From the NCBI GenBank assembly GCA_947486835.1, contig CANKVC010000003.1, positions 1-35,129 of the forward strand: a stretch of DNA of 35,129 nt, in the 5' to 3' direction. This document shows, piece after piece, positions 1 to 8,879 of the stretch. Under the pieces are notes generated by a model, which saw only the letters and a program-made list of their open reading frames with translations, searched no databases and was not told where the DNA came from. Made by a program: the position numbers and the translations under genes. Every line of letters begins with the position of its first letter. Within the stretch, counting starts at the first letter, position 1. This DNA is from Cytophagaceae bacterium. Its GTDB lineage: Bacteria; Bacteroidota; Bacteroidia; Cytophagales; Spirosomataceae.

Positions 1-375
1 GGTTCGGCTAACAGCAAATGGTATTCAAGATCCATGGGCTTATTGGGCACGTTGTTATTACTTTTTTTAATCATCCATTTAAAACATTTTTGGTATTTTT
101 CTCGCCTGACAGATGATTTGACTGAAGCGCATACGCTATACAATGAAATGCAAATCGTTTTTGAAAGTCCTATTGTGGTGGTTATTTATGTGCTAGGTTG
201 CATCTCTTTGGGTTATCACTTGTTGCACGGATTTCAAAGTGCATTTCAATCCCTAGGATGGAATCATCCTAAATATTCCCCCACCATAAAATGCATTGGA
301 GCTATTTATGCAGTCGTTATTTCTGCCACATTTGCTTCCATGCCGATTGCATTTTATTTTCATTTGATTCATTAA
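1..375 (+). CDS. sdhC: Succinate dehydrogenase/fumarate reductase cytochrome b subunit, 5'-truncated by window edge
   Basis: Frame is open from base 1 (GSANSKWYSRSMGLLGTLLLLFLIIHLKHFW...); membrane protein with HLKHFW and GYHLLHGFQSAFQSLG motifs; directly upstream of sdhA and sdhB. Confidence 0.9.
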   Translation, partial: GSANSKWYSRSMGLLGTLLLLFLIIHLKHFWYFSRLTDDLTEAHTLYNEMQIVFESPIVVVIYVLGCISLGYHLLHGFQSAFQSLGWNHPKYSPTIKCIGAIYAVVISATFASMPIAFYFHLIH

Positions 376-394
376 TATCAGCCGATAAGAAATT

Positions 395-2374
395 ATGACA
401 AAAATAGACGCCAAAATCCCTGTTGGAAATTTAGCCGAGAAATGGACCAAGTTCAAATCTAGTGTTCCGTTGGTCAACCCGTCCAACAAACGTAGCTTGG
501 AAATCATTGTAGTAGGTTCCGGACTTGCCGGTGCATCAGCTGCCGCTTCTTTAGCTGAATTAGGATATAAAGTAAAAGTATTTTGCTTTCAAGATTCTCC
601 TCGACGTGCACACTCAATCGCCGCACAAGGAGGTATCAATGCAGCCAAAAACTATCAAAACGACGGAGATTCTGTTTACCGACTATTTTACGACACCATC
701 AAAGGGGGAGATTATAGAGCTCGCGAAGCCAATGTACATCGCTTAGCTGAGGTATCCGGAAGTATCATTGACCAATGTGTAGCTCAAGGTGTTCCCTTTG
801 CACGTGAATACGGTGGATTACTTTCAAACCGTTCATTCGGTGGAACCCAAGTTCAAAGAACTTTTTATGCGGCGGGTCAAACGGGCCAACAATTACTATT
901 AGGTGCATATTCAGCTTTGCAACGCCAAGTGGGCATGGGTAACGTGGAACTATTTACGCGACATGAAATGCTGGATGTCGTGACCATCGACGGAAAAGCC
1001 CGTGGCATTATCGCCCGTGATTCTGTCAGCGGAGCATTAGAAAGACATTTTGGACACGCCGTTTTACTATGTACCGGTGGATATGGCAACGTGTTTTATT
1101 TATCAACTAACGCCATGGGATCTAACGTGACCGCGGCATGGAAAGCACATAAAAAAGGTGCATTCTTTGCGAATCCTTGCTATACACAAATTCACCCTAC
1201 TTGTATTCCTGTTTCTGGCGATCATCAGTCGAAGTTGACCCTAATGTCTGAGTCATTGCGTAATGATGGCCGTATTTGGGTTCCCAAAAAAGAAAACGAT
1301 ACCCGCAAGGCCAATGAAATACCGGAGGATGAAAGAGATTATTACTTAGAACGCCGCTATCCTGCGTTCGGTAACCTAGTACCACGTGACATTGCATCGA
1401 GAGCAGCAAAGGAACGTTGCGATGCGGGCTTTGGAGTAGGTTCATCTAAAATGGCTGTTTACTTAGATTATGCAGCAGCTATTATTCGTTATGGAAAAGG
1501 GGAAGCCAATAAACACAATATGCATAGCCCGACCGATGAAGAAATTCAATCCATGGGAAAAGCGGTTGTGAAAGAAAAATACGGCAACCTTTTTGATATG
1601 TACAAGCAGATCACTGGAGAAGATCCATATGAAGTTCCGATGCGTATTTATCCAGCCGTTCACTACACCATGGGTGGACTTTGGGTCGATTATAATTTAA
1701 TGACAACGGTTCCAGGTTTATACGCCTTAGGAGAAGCTAATTTCTCGGATCATGGCGCTAACCGTTTAGGTGCTTCGGCATTGATGCAAGGTTTAGCGGA
1801 TGGTTATTTCGTGATACCATATACGATTGGTGCTTATTTAGCTGCTGAGATTCGTACGCCGTCTATGTCGACGGATTCTGAAGATTTTGTAAACGCTGAA
1901 AAAGCTGTTCGTGATCGTTTAGAGACCCTGATGAACATCAAAGGTTCAAAGCCTGTAGATTATTTCCACAAGCGTTTAGGTAAAATTATGTGGGATGAAT
2001 GTGGAATGGCCAGAAGCGAGAAGGGCTTAAAAGCGTCCATTAAAGAAATCCAAGCCCTTCAAAAGGAATTTTGGTCTGATGTTAAAATCCCTGGTGAAAT
2101 AGATAATTTAAACCCAGAATTAGAAAAAGCGGGCCGCGTGGCCGACTTCCTTGAATTAGGGGAATTAATGTGTATTGACGCCTTGGACAGAAATGAAAGT
2201 TGTGGTGGCCACTTCCGAACTGAATTCCAAACGGAAGATGGAGAAGCATTACGTGATGACGAAAAATACGCCTACGTAGCCGCTTGGGAATACGAAAAAC
2301 AATCCATTTTCAAACTTCACAAAGAAGAATTGAAATACGAAAATATCAAAATTGCTCAAAGATCTTATAAATAA
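395..2374 (+). CDS. sdhA: Succinate dehydrogenase/fumarate reductase flavoprotein subunit
   Basis: FAD-binding [72 protein letters not shown]. Confidence 0.97.
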   Translation: MTKIDAKIPVGNLAEKWTKFKSSVPLVNPSNKRSLEIIVVGSGLAGASAAASLAELGYKVKVFCFQDSPRRAHSIAAQGGINAAKNYQNDGDSVYRLFYDTIKGGDYRAREANVHRLAEVSGSIIDQCVAQGVPFAREYGGLLSNRSFGGTQVQRTFYAAGQTGQQLLLGAYSALQRQVGMGNVELFTRHEMLDVVTIDGKARGIIARDSVSGALERHFGHAVLLCTGGYGNVFYLSTNAMGSNVTAAWKAHKKGAFFANPCYTQIHPTCIPVSGDHQSKLTLMSESLRNDGRIWVPKKENDTRKANEIPEDERDYYLERRYPAFGNLVPRDIASRAAKERCDAGFGVGSSKMAVYLDYAAAIIRYGKGEANKHNMHSPTDEEIQSMGKAVVKEKYGNLFDMYKQITGEDPYEVPMRIYPAVHYTMGGLWVDYNLMTTVPGLYALGEANFSDHGANRLGASALMQGLADGYFVIPYTIGAYLAAEIRTPSMSTDSEDFVNAEKAVRDRLETLMNIKGSKPVDYFHKRLGKIMWDECGMARSEKGLKASIKEIQALQKEFWSDVKIPGEIDNLNPELEKAGRVADFLELGELMCIDALDRNESCGGHFRTEFQTEDGEALRDDEKYAYVAAWEYEKQSIFKLHKEELKYENIKIAQRSYK

Positions 2375-2383
2375 ATCGATACA

Positions 2384-3142
2384 ATGGAAGGACATTTAAA
2401 CCTGACACTCAAAATTTGGAGACAAAAAAATACCCAAACGGCTGGTAAATTCGAAACCTACCAGGTAAGTGGTATTTCAACCGATATGTCATTTTTGGAA
2501 ATGATTGACGTGTTAAACAACCGTTTGATCGAAGAAGGAGATGATCCGGTGGCTTTTGATCATGATTGCCGCGAAGGTATTTGTGGTATGTGTTCCATGT
2601 ATATCAATGGTCGGCCACATGGACCTAATCGCGGAGTGACCACATGTCAGTTGCACATGCGATCATTTAAAGATGGAGAAACAATCACCGTGGAGCCTTG
2701 GAGAGCGAGTGCTTTTCCAGTGATTAAGGATTTGGTTGTTAACAGATCCGCATTTGACCGAATCATTGCCGCTGGCGGTTTTATCTCGGTGAATACGGGG
2801 AATGCGCAAGATGCGAATAACCTACCGATTAATAAAGATAATGCGGATGATGCTTTTGCCGCAGCAGCTTGTATTGGTTGTGGAGCTTGCGTAGCCGCCT
2901 GCAAAAATGCTTCTGCGATGTTGTTTACATCAGCTAAAATATCTCAATTAGCCTTATTACCTCAAGGACAAATTGAGGCCGCCACACGTGCGCAAGCCAT
3001 GGTGGCCCAAATGGATGAAGAGGGTTTTGGTGCATGCTCAAATACCGGTGCATGTGAAGCAGAATGTCCAAAAGGCATTTCAATCGAAAATATAGCTCGA
3101 ATGAACCGCGAATATTTCTCGGCAACTTTCAGCTCAAAATAA
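2384..3142 (+). CDS. sdhB: Succinate dehydrogenase/fumarate reductase iron-sulfur subunit
   Basis: [20 protein letters not shown] plus [11 protein letters not shown] and [15 protein letters not shown] Fe-S motifs. Confidence 0.97.
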   Translation: MEGHLNLTLKIWRQKNTQTAGKFETYQVSGISTDMSFLEMIDVLNNRLIEEGDDPVAFDHDCREGICGMCSMYINGRPHGPNRGVTTCQLHMRSFKDGETITVEPWRASAFPVIKDLVVNRSAFDRIIAAGGFISVNTGNAQDANNLPINKDNADDAFAAAACIGCGACVAACKNASAMLFTSAKISQLALLPQGQIEAATRAQAMVAQMDEEGFGACSNTGACEAECPKGISIENIARMNREYFSATFSSK

Positions 3143-3155
3143 TATTCACCTAATG

Positions 3156-3185
3156 GCCCCTGAAACTTATTTCGGGGGCTTTTTA
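3156..3185 (+). terminator. Rho-independent terminator-like hairpin after sdhCAB
   Basis: GCCCCTGAAA-CTTA-TTTCGGGGGC (10-bp stem with one G.U) followed by TTTTT. Confidence 0.8.
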
Positions 3186-3190
3186 CGCCC

Positions 3191-3775
3191 TTGTTTCTAG
3201 AACCCAATCACTCGAAATCGACTCAAAAAGCTAGCTCATCTGGCTGGATTGAGGTGATCTGTGGCTCCATGTTTTCGGGTAAAACCGAAGAACTGATTCG
3301 AAGACTTAGGCGAGCAAAAATAGCCCAATTGCAAGTGGAGATTTTCAAACCTGCATCAGATACCCGTTATCATGATGAAGATATTGTTTCCCACAATCAA
3401 AATACCATCCGGTCCACCCCCGTGCATAGTGCGGTGGAAATTCTATTGCTGGCTGGAGATTGCGATGTGATAGGTTTGGATGAAGCACAATTTTTCGACC
3501 ATAGCATTGTAGATGTTTGTAATACATTGGCTAACCAAGGAAAAAGAGTCATCGTAGCTGGTTTGGATATGGATTTTAAAGGTCTGCCTTTTGGTCCCAT
3601 GCCGGATTTAATGGCCATTGCCGAATACGTAACAAAAGTCCATGCCGTATGTGTTTCCTGCGGTGGAGTTGCCCAATATTCATTTCGAACGGCAGCGAAT
3701 CAAGATACGGTGATGTTAGGGGAATCCGACACCTATGAAGCTCGTTGCCGTGCCTGCTTCCCTCTACAATCCTAA
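3191..3775 (+). CDS. tdk: Thymidine kinase (TTG start)
   Basis: [29 protein letters not shown]-loop, GLDEAQFFD, CxxC zinc positions (CVSCGG, CRAC). No in-frame ATG upstream of the P-loop. Confidence 0.93.
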   Translation: MFLEPNHSKSTQKASSSGWIEVICGSMFSGKTEELIRRLRRAKIAQLQVEIFKPASDTRYHDEDIVSHNQNTIRSTPVHSAVEILLLAGDCDVIGLDEAQFFDHSIVDVCNTLANQGKRVIVAGLDMDFKGLPFGPMPDLMAIAEYVTKVHAVCVSCGGVAQYSFRTAANQDTVMLGESDTYEARCRACFPLQS

Positions 3776-3778
3776 ATT

Positions 3779-4246
3779 ATGCCCAAAGATCCGTCCTTTA
3801 AAAAAGTATTTCAAAAAATAATAGCTAAAAAACCAAAGGACTTAGATAAGCAATTTGGGGAAGCTCATGAGGAAGTTTTTGAACAAATGGATTGCTTGAC
3901 CTGTGGAAATTGTTGCAAGACAACCAGCCCCATGTGGAATGAAACAGATATTCAGCGAGTAGCCCATTTGTTTAAAATGAAGGTTTCCGCTTTTTTAGAT
4001 ACCTATCTCGTTCAAGACTCCGACGGGGATTGGGTATATCCTGCGGCGCCTTGCCCTTTTTTAACGGCCGAAGATAATACATGTCAGATCTATGATCATC
4101 GACCGAAAGCATGTAAGGAATACCCGCATACGAATCGAAAAAATATGATGGGGATCATGCAACTAACGGCCAAAAACGTCCTTATCTGCCCTGCCGTAGG
4201 CCAAATAATGGAAAAATTAGAACAAGTTTACCTGAGCTCAAAATAG
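3779..4246 (+). CDS. YkgJ-family cysteine cluster protein
   Basis: CLTCGNCCKTT ... APCPFLTAEDNTCQIYDHRPKACKEYP. Confidence 0.85.
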   Translation: MPKDPSFKKVFQKIIAKKPKDLDKQFGEAHEEVFEQMDCLTCGNCCKTTSPMWNETDIQRVAHLFKMKVSAFLDTYLVQDSDGDWVYPAAPCPFLTAEDNTCQIYDHRPKACKEYPHTNRKNMMGIMQLTAKNVLICPAVGQIMEKLEQVYLSSK

Positions 4247-4304
4247 AATTTGAAAATCACGTCAAAATTGAGGAAATTCGTATATTCATAAAAATTAGAA
4301 TTCA

Positions 4305-5222
4305 ATGCCAGCAACTGAATACCTTGGAATCGATGTCGGTGGAACCGGAGTTAAAATGGGAATTGTACATGCCGACACGGGCCAAATAAACAATTTTCAA
4401 AGTTACGATACCGCTACATGGCGCGAATCAAACCATTTTTTAGATCGATTAGCGGATGCGATTGCTTTGCATTTGTACCAGCATAAAAATGTTCAAAAGG
4501 TGGGAATAGGCCTTCCTGGAATTTTAACAAAAGACAGAAGAACCTTAATTGAAATTACGGCCATCCCTGAAATTGACGGATCTCCCATGATTGATATGTT
4601 GGAAAAACGTTTTCCAGAACATACTTTTTTCATGGAAAATGATGCCAATGCGGCGGCTTTAGGTGAATTTTATTTCTCTCCGGAAAAATCAAACATGCCT
4701 GAAGACTTTGTATTCATTACACTGGGTACTGGCGTGGGCGGTGCAGCGGTCATCGACCGCAAAATATTTTTAGGAGGAGATGGAAATGCCATGGAACCAG
4801 GACATGTGCCTTCCAAAAATGGCAAAGTATTGGAAAGAAATGTAGGCAAGAAAGAATTACTTCAAATGGCCAACCGAATGAGAGCTGAATATACAGGGGA
4901 AACAAGTTTACCAAGCGATGGAACTATCTCAACTACAGCGCTAGTCGTTGCTGCAGAGGAAGGTGATGCATTAGCTCAAGCCATATGGGATGAAGTAGGA
5001 ACTCTTTTAGGGGATATGCTCGTGTCACTGATTCGGATTTTAGATATTAAAAATATATTTATTGGCGGTGGATTATCGGCTTCCTATGATTTTATTGTTC
5101 CAAGCATGGAAAAACAATTAAACTATTGGCTTACCCCAGCCTACCTAGAAAAATTGACCATAAAAAAAGCATTATTAGGAAATGATGCGGGATTATTAGG
5201 TGCGGCATCCTTGTGTTTTTAA
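4305..5222 (+). CDS. ROK-family sugar kinase (polyphosphate-glucokinase-like)
   Basis: GIDVGGTGVKMGIV phosphate loop, ENDANAAALGE, TLGTGVGGAAV; no CxCGxxGC zinc motif. Confidence 0.82.
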   Translation: MPATEYLGIDVGGTGVKMGIVHADTGQINNFQSYDTATWRESNHFLDRLADAIALHLYQHKNVQKVGIGLPGILTKDRRTLIEITAIPEIDGSPMIDMLEKRFPEHTFFMENDANAAALGEFYFSPEKSNMPEDFVFITLGTGVGGAAVIDRKIFLGGDGNAMEPGHVPSKNGKVLERNVGKKELLQMANRMRAEYTGETSLPSDGTISTTALVVAAEEGDALAQAIWDEVGTLLGDMLVSLIRILDIKNIFIGGGLSASYDFIVPSMEKQLNYWLTPAYLEKLTIKKALLGNDAGLLGAASLCF

Positions 5223-5322
5223 GAATAAATAGGCGTAAAATTCATTATTTCAATAATTTAAACACCCAGAATTCTATTATTTATATATAATATTTATAAA
5301 ATCATATTTAGAATAAAAATTG

Positions 5323-5354
5323 TTTGATAATCCAATTTAAAATTCTAATATTTG
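5323..5354 (+). promoter_or_regulatory. Bacteroidota-type promoter for acpP
   Basis: TTTG (5323-5326), 20-nt spacer, AATATTTG (5347-5354; near TAnnTTTG), 32 nt upstream of the acpP ATG, with a very AT-rich region upstream. Confidence 0.55.
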
Positions 5355-5386
5355 CATCGTTTTTCAACCCCAAAATTTTTAATAAA

Positions 5387-5620
5387 ATGTCAGATATTGC
5401 AGAAAAAGTAAAAAGCATCATCGTAGAGAAATTAGGTGTAGAAGCATCAGAGGTTACTCCTGAGGCATCCTTCACAAATGATTTAGGAGCTGACTCCTTA
5501 GATACGGTTGAATTGATCATGGAATTTGAAAAAGAATTTAGTGTATCGATTCCAGATGACCAAGCTGAAAATATCCAAACAGTAGGTCAAGCAATTGCCT
5601 ATTTGGAAAACGCGAAGTAA
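5387..5620 (+). CDS. acpP: Acyl carrier protein
   Basis: [16 protein letters not shown]...[19 protein letters not shown]; start set at the ATG at 5387 rather than the upstream TTG at 5324 in the ORF track. Confidence 0.96.
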   Translation: MSDIAEKVKSIIVEKLGVEASEVTPEASFTNDLGADSLDTVELIMEFEKEFSVSIPDDQAENIQTVGQAIAYLENAK

Positions 5621-5642
5621 TCGAATCAAGATAATTAAATAT

Positions 5643-5713
5643 GTCAATTAGTACTAGGCAATGAATGAGGGATTTATCCTACATGATTTCTAGGACTAAT
5701 TGACTTTTTTTTT
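5643..5713 (+). terminator. Long imperfect stem-loop with terminal T9 between acpP and fabF
   Basis: GTCAATTAGT (5643-5652) pairs with ACTAATTGAC (5695-5704), extended inward by CTAG(G)/(T)CTAG, with a GGGA/TCCT apical mini-hairpin (5669-5680), then TTTTTTTTT. Confidence 0.6.
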
Positions 5714-5735
5714 GAACGATTAAAGAAAAAATCAC

Positions 5736-6983
5736 ATGGAATTAAAACGAGTTGTAGTCACAGGGCTAGGCGCCCTTACTCCCATTGGAAATACCGTTGG
5801 CGACTTTTGGGATGGTTTATCTACAGGAAAAAATGGTTGTGGTCCCATAACAAAATTTGACGCCGAAAAATTTAGAACTCGTTTTGCGTGTGAATTAAAA
5901 GATTTTAAGGTTGAAGACTTTATCAATCCCAAAGAGGCCCGCAAAATGGATCCTTTTACTCAATATGCAGTGGTAGCATCGGATGAGGCCATTGCTGATG
6001 CGGGATTTGACATGGAGACTTTGAACAAAAATAAGGTAGGCGTAATTTGGGGTTCTGGAATAGGTGGATTAAAGACCTTTGAGGACGAAATGATTTATTT
6101 TGGCCAGGGAGATGGAACACCTAAAATCAATCCCTTTTTTATTCCTAAAATGATTGCTGATTCAAGTTCAGGACAAATTTCCATTCGTAATGGATTTAGA
6201 GGTCCTAATTACGTGACTGTTTCAGCATGCTCATCCGCAAACAATGCGATCATTGACGCATTCAATTATATTCGAACAGGTAGAATTCATGTATGTGTGA
6301 CAGGTGGTTCAGAGGCGCCGGTGACTATTGCATCGGTCGGTGGTTTCACAGCGATGCACGCAATGTCAACTCGGAACGACGATCCTGCTACTGCATGTCG
6401 GCCCTATGACGTAGACCGTGATGGTTTTATTGTTGGTGAAGGTGCGGGGGCTTTAATTTTAGAAGAATATGAACATGCAAAAGCAAGAGGTGCCAAAATA
6501 TACGCAGAATTAATTGGCGGCGGTTTCTCTTCTGATGCGCATCACATCACTGCTCCACATCCAGAAGGTTATGGTGCATTATTGTCCATGCTAGACGCTT
6601 TGGAAGATGCGGGTATTAAACCAGAAGAAGTCGACTATATCAACACGCACGGAACATCAACCCCGATTGGAGATCCTCAAGAGATTAAAGCCATTGTCGA
6701 TTGTTTTGGCGAACATGCCTATAAAATGTCTATCTCGTCAACCAAATCCATGACAGGTCATTTGTTGGGCGGCGCAGGCGCCGTGGAAGCCGTGGCATCT
6801 GTGTTAGCGATCCAACATCAATTTGTCCCTCCTACCATCAATATATTCAACCGAGACCCTGAAATAGACCAGCGAATTGATTTGACAGAAAACGTAGGGA
6901 AGTCTAGAAAAATTGATATCGCTTTAAGTAATGGATTTGGATTTGGAGGCCATAACGCAACAGTCATATTTAGAAAATTATAA
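5736..6983 (+). CDS. fabF: Beta-ketoacyl-ACP synthase II
   Basis: VVVTGLGALTPIGN, SACSSANNAI, NTHGTSTPIGDPQE, KSMTGHLLGGAGAVE, NGFGFGGHNATV. Confidence 0.96.
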   Translation: MELKRVVVTGLGALTPIGNTVGDFWDGLSTGKNGCGPITKFDAEKFRTRFACELKDFKVEDFINPKEARKMDPFTQYAVVASDEAIADAGFDMETLNKNKVGVIWGSGIGGLKTFEDEMIYFGQGDGTPKINPFFIPKMIADSSSGQISIRNGFRGPNYVTVSACSSANNAIIDAFNYIRTGRIHVCVTGGSEAPVTIASVGGFTAMHAMSTRNDDPATACRPYDVDRDGFIVGEGAGALILEEYEHAKARGAKIYAELIGGGFSSDAHHITAPHPEGYGALLSMLDALEDAGIKPEEVDYINTHGTSTPIGDPQEIKAIVDCFGEHAYKMSISSTKSMTGHLLGGAGAVEAVASVLAIQHQFVPPTINIFNRDPEIDQRIDLTENVGKSRKIDIALSNGFGFGGHNATVIFRKL

Positions 6984-6986
6984 TTT

Positions 6987-7730
6987 ATGCCCCTAAAAAC
7001 TCTTTTAAGTTGGATTAACCCAAATACCATAGACCTAAGAGAGAAATTTCTAAAAAAATCAGTGACGCATTTAATAGGCTCAACACCTAATAATTTAAAT
7101 TTATACCGATTAGCATTTTTACACGCCTCGGCATCCAAAGATAGCGTCGCTAAAACATACAAAGAGTCCAACGAAAGGCTCGAATTCTTAGGCGACTCCG
7201 TATTAGGAATGATAACGGCAGCCTATTTATTTAAAAAATTTCCATTTAAAGACGAAGGATTTTTAACAGAAATTAGGTCAAGAATGGTCAGCAGAGAATC
7301 ACTCAATGTGCTCGGCCGCAAATTAGGACTTGACGAAGTCATCGAATACGAAAATCAGAAAAAAACAATTTTGTCTCGCTCCAGTATGTATGGAGATGCG
7401 CTCGAGGCGTTTATTGGTGCCGTCTACTTAGACAAAGGCTTTGCCTTCACACAAAATTTCATCATTAGTAAGATATTGACGCAATATTTTGATTTAGAAA
7501 TTGTCGTTCAGAACAACCCCAATTTCAAATCATTGCTCATCGAGTGGGCACAAAAAGAGGGCAAGAAAGCCCAATTCACTCTGGAAGAGGAAGGTTTGCA
7601 CCACAATAAAGAATTTACCGCTTTCGTTCTTCTAGATGGAGAAAAAATCTCTGAAGGAAAAGGATATTCAAAAAAGAAAGCCGAACAAACTGCAGCGATG
7701 AAAGCTTGTGAAGAGTTGGGCATTAAATAA
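6987..7730 (+). CDS. rnc: Ribonuclease III
   Basis: NERLEFLGDSVLG signature, GDALEAFIGAVYLDKG, C-terminal dsRBD (GKGYSKKKAEQTAAMKACEEL). Confidence 0.94.
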   Translation: MPLKTLLSWINPNTIDLREKFLKKSVTHLIGSTPNNLNLYRLAFLHASASKDSVAKTYKESNERLEFLGDSVLGMITAAYLFKKFPFKDEGFLTEIRSRMVSRESLNVLGRKLGLDEVIEYENQKKTILSRSSMYGDALEAFIGAVYLDKGFAFTQNFIISKILTQYFDLEIVVQNNPNFKSLLIEWAQKEGKKAQFTLEEEGLHHNKEFTAFVLLDGEKISEGKGYSKKKAEQTAAMKACEELGIK

Positions 7731-7736
7731 ACTCCC

Positions 7737-8801
7737 ATGAAAACACCTAGTTTATTTGCACACTATTGGTCCGAAAATGAAACATTGACCACTTTCCAAG
7801 AGGTGATGAATTGGGATATTAATCCCATCATCATTGAAATTATTCAAACCGAAATTACGCATCAACTCAATTCAGAATTCATCCAACATACTTTTCCTAA
7901 CTTCAATTGGGAATCCAATAGGTTTACAGAAAAATGGGGTTCAGCCATGCAAAGCCTGTTGATCAATGTAACCCTTCCTGAAAAAATTTGGCTGGATTGG
8001 ATTCAAGATTTAACAAACAAGACCATTGGGACAACAGACGAGGCTAAACCAGCTTCATTAGAAGAAGTCTACCCGTCTTTCGACGAATTGTTAAATGCTG
8101 AAGTGTATTATAGCTCACCAGCTGATTCATTAGAGGACATGAAAGAGGATGACGAGGTGATAGATGAGGTTATTGAGATTAAGGAGGAAGTCATAATCAA
8201 TATCGAAGAAGAAGAAGAAGAAGAAGAAGAAGAAGAAGAAGAAGAAGATAAGGATGAAGAGGAAGATGAGGAAAGTGATTTAAGGATAGATCAAGAATTA
8301 ACTAGCAGTAATGACAATGAATCTATCGAGATAGATTCCATCTTATTCGCTGAAGCTATCGAGGATAATGTGGATGAGAAAGATCAAGAATTTGTCCAAG
8401 AAAATATCGACATTGAATTTTCGGTATTAAATTTAGAAATTGGCTCCAAAGCCCCTTCAGAGAAAAAAATATTGGATATATTGGGTGATTCTCCTGAAGA
8501 AAAGGTTTTTGAGACGCTCCAAGCTAATCAAGACAATTCCCTAAAAGATCGAATTCATACCGAAATGACTTCGTCCTTAGCCGAAACCCTACCCCTTTTT
8601 CAAAAGATTAATTTCATTCAAAATTTATTTGAAGGAGATTCAACATACTTGGATCAAGTCATTCAATTCATAGATCATGAGGCGAATAAATCCACCGATT
8701 GGAAATCAATTTTACAAACAAAATATGCTGCATTCCAACGAGTCGACAATCAAGAATTATGGAATGAACTCTATGAACTCATCGAAAGGAAATTCAGTTA
8801 A
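7737..8801 (+). CDS. Conserved hypothetical protein with acidic linker (poly-Glu)
   Basis: Long ORF directly following rnc; low-complexity E/D linker; folded-looking C-terminus (LPLFQKINFIQNLFEGDSTYLDQVIQFID...LWNELYELIERKFS). Confidence 0.8.
   Translation: MKTPSLFAHYWSENETLTTFQEVMNWDINPIIIEIIQTEITHQLNSEFIQHTFPNFNWESNRFTEKWGSAMQSLLINVTLPEKIWLDWIQDLTNKTIGTTDEAKPASLEEVYPSFDELLNAEVYYSSPADSLEDMKEDDEVIDEVIEIKEEVIINIEEEEEEEEEEEEEEDKDEEEDEESDLRIDQELTSSNDNESIEIDSILFAEAIEDNVDEKDQEFVQENIDIEFSVLNLEIGSKAPSEKKILDILGDSPEEKVFETLQANQDNSLKDRIHTEMTSSLAETLPLFQKINFIQNLFEGDSTYLDQVIQFIDHEANKSTDWKSILQTKYAAFQRVDNQELWNELYELIERKFS
8205..8246 (+). repeat. (GAA)14 perfect trinucleotide microsatellite
   Basis: 42 nt of uninterrupted GAA encoding 14 Glu. 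Confidence 0.97.
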
Positions 8802-8846
8802 GTGATCTAAATGATCAGTTTTTGACCAAAGTTTCAGGAATAAACG

Positions 8847-8879
8847 AAGTAGTTTCATCTAAAAATGAAACTACTTTTT
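8847..8879 (+). promoter_or_regulatory. Perfect 12-bp hairpin plus T-run overlapping the start codon of the downstream gene
   Basis: AAGTAGTTTCAT (8847-8858)-CTAAAA-ATGAAACTACTT (8865-8876) followed by TTT; the ATG at 8865 is the start codon. Confidence 0.75.

Noticed and set aside
877-1663. Antisense ORFs (877-1089, 1197-1445, 1463-1663) within sdhA
   Set aside because: Short, low-complexity translations opposite a strongly conserved gene; no family resemblance.
2934-3207. Minus-strand ORFs spanning the end of sdhB and the terminator
   Set aside because: Antisense to the SdhB ferredoxin-like domain and include terminator hairpin sequence; not plausible genes.
5240-5320. Very AT-rich stretch upstream of acpP as a possible replication or partition site
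   Set aside because: No iterons or DnaA-box clusters seen; better explained as an AT-rich UP region of the acpP promoter.
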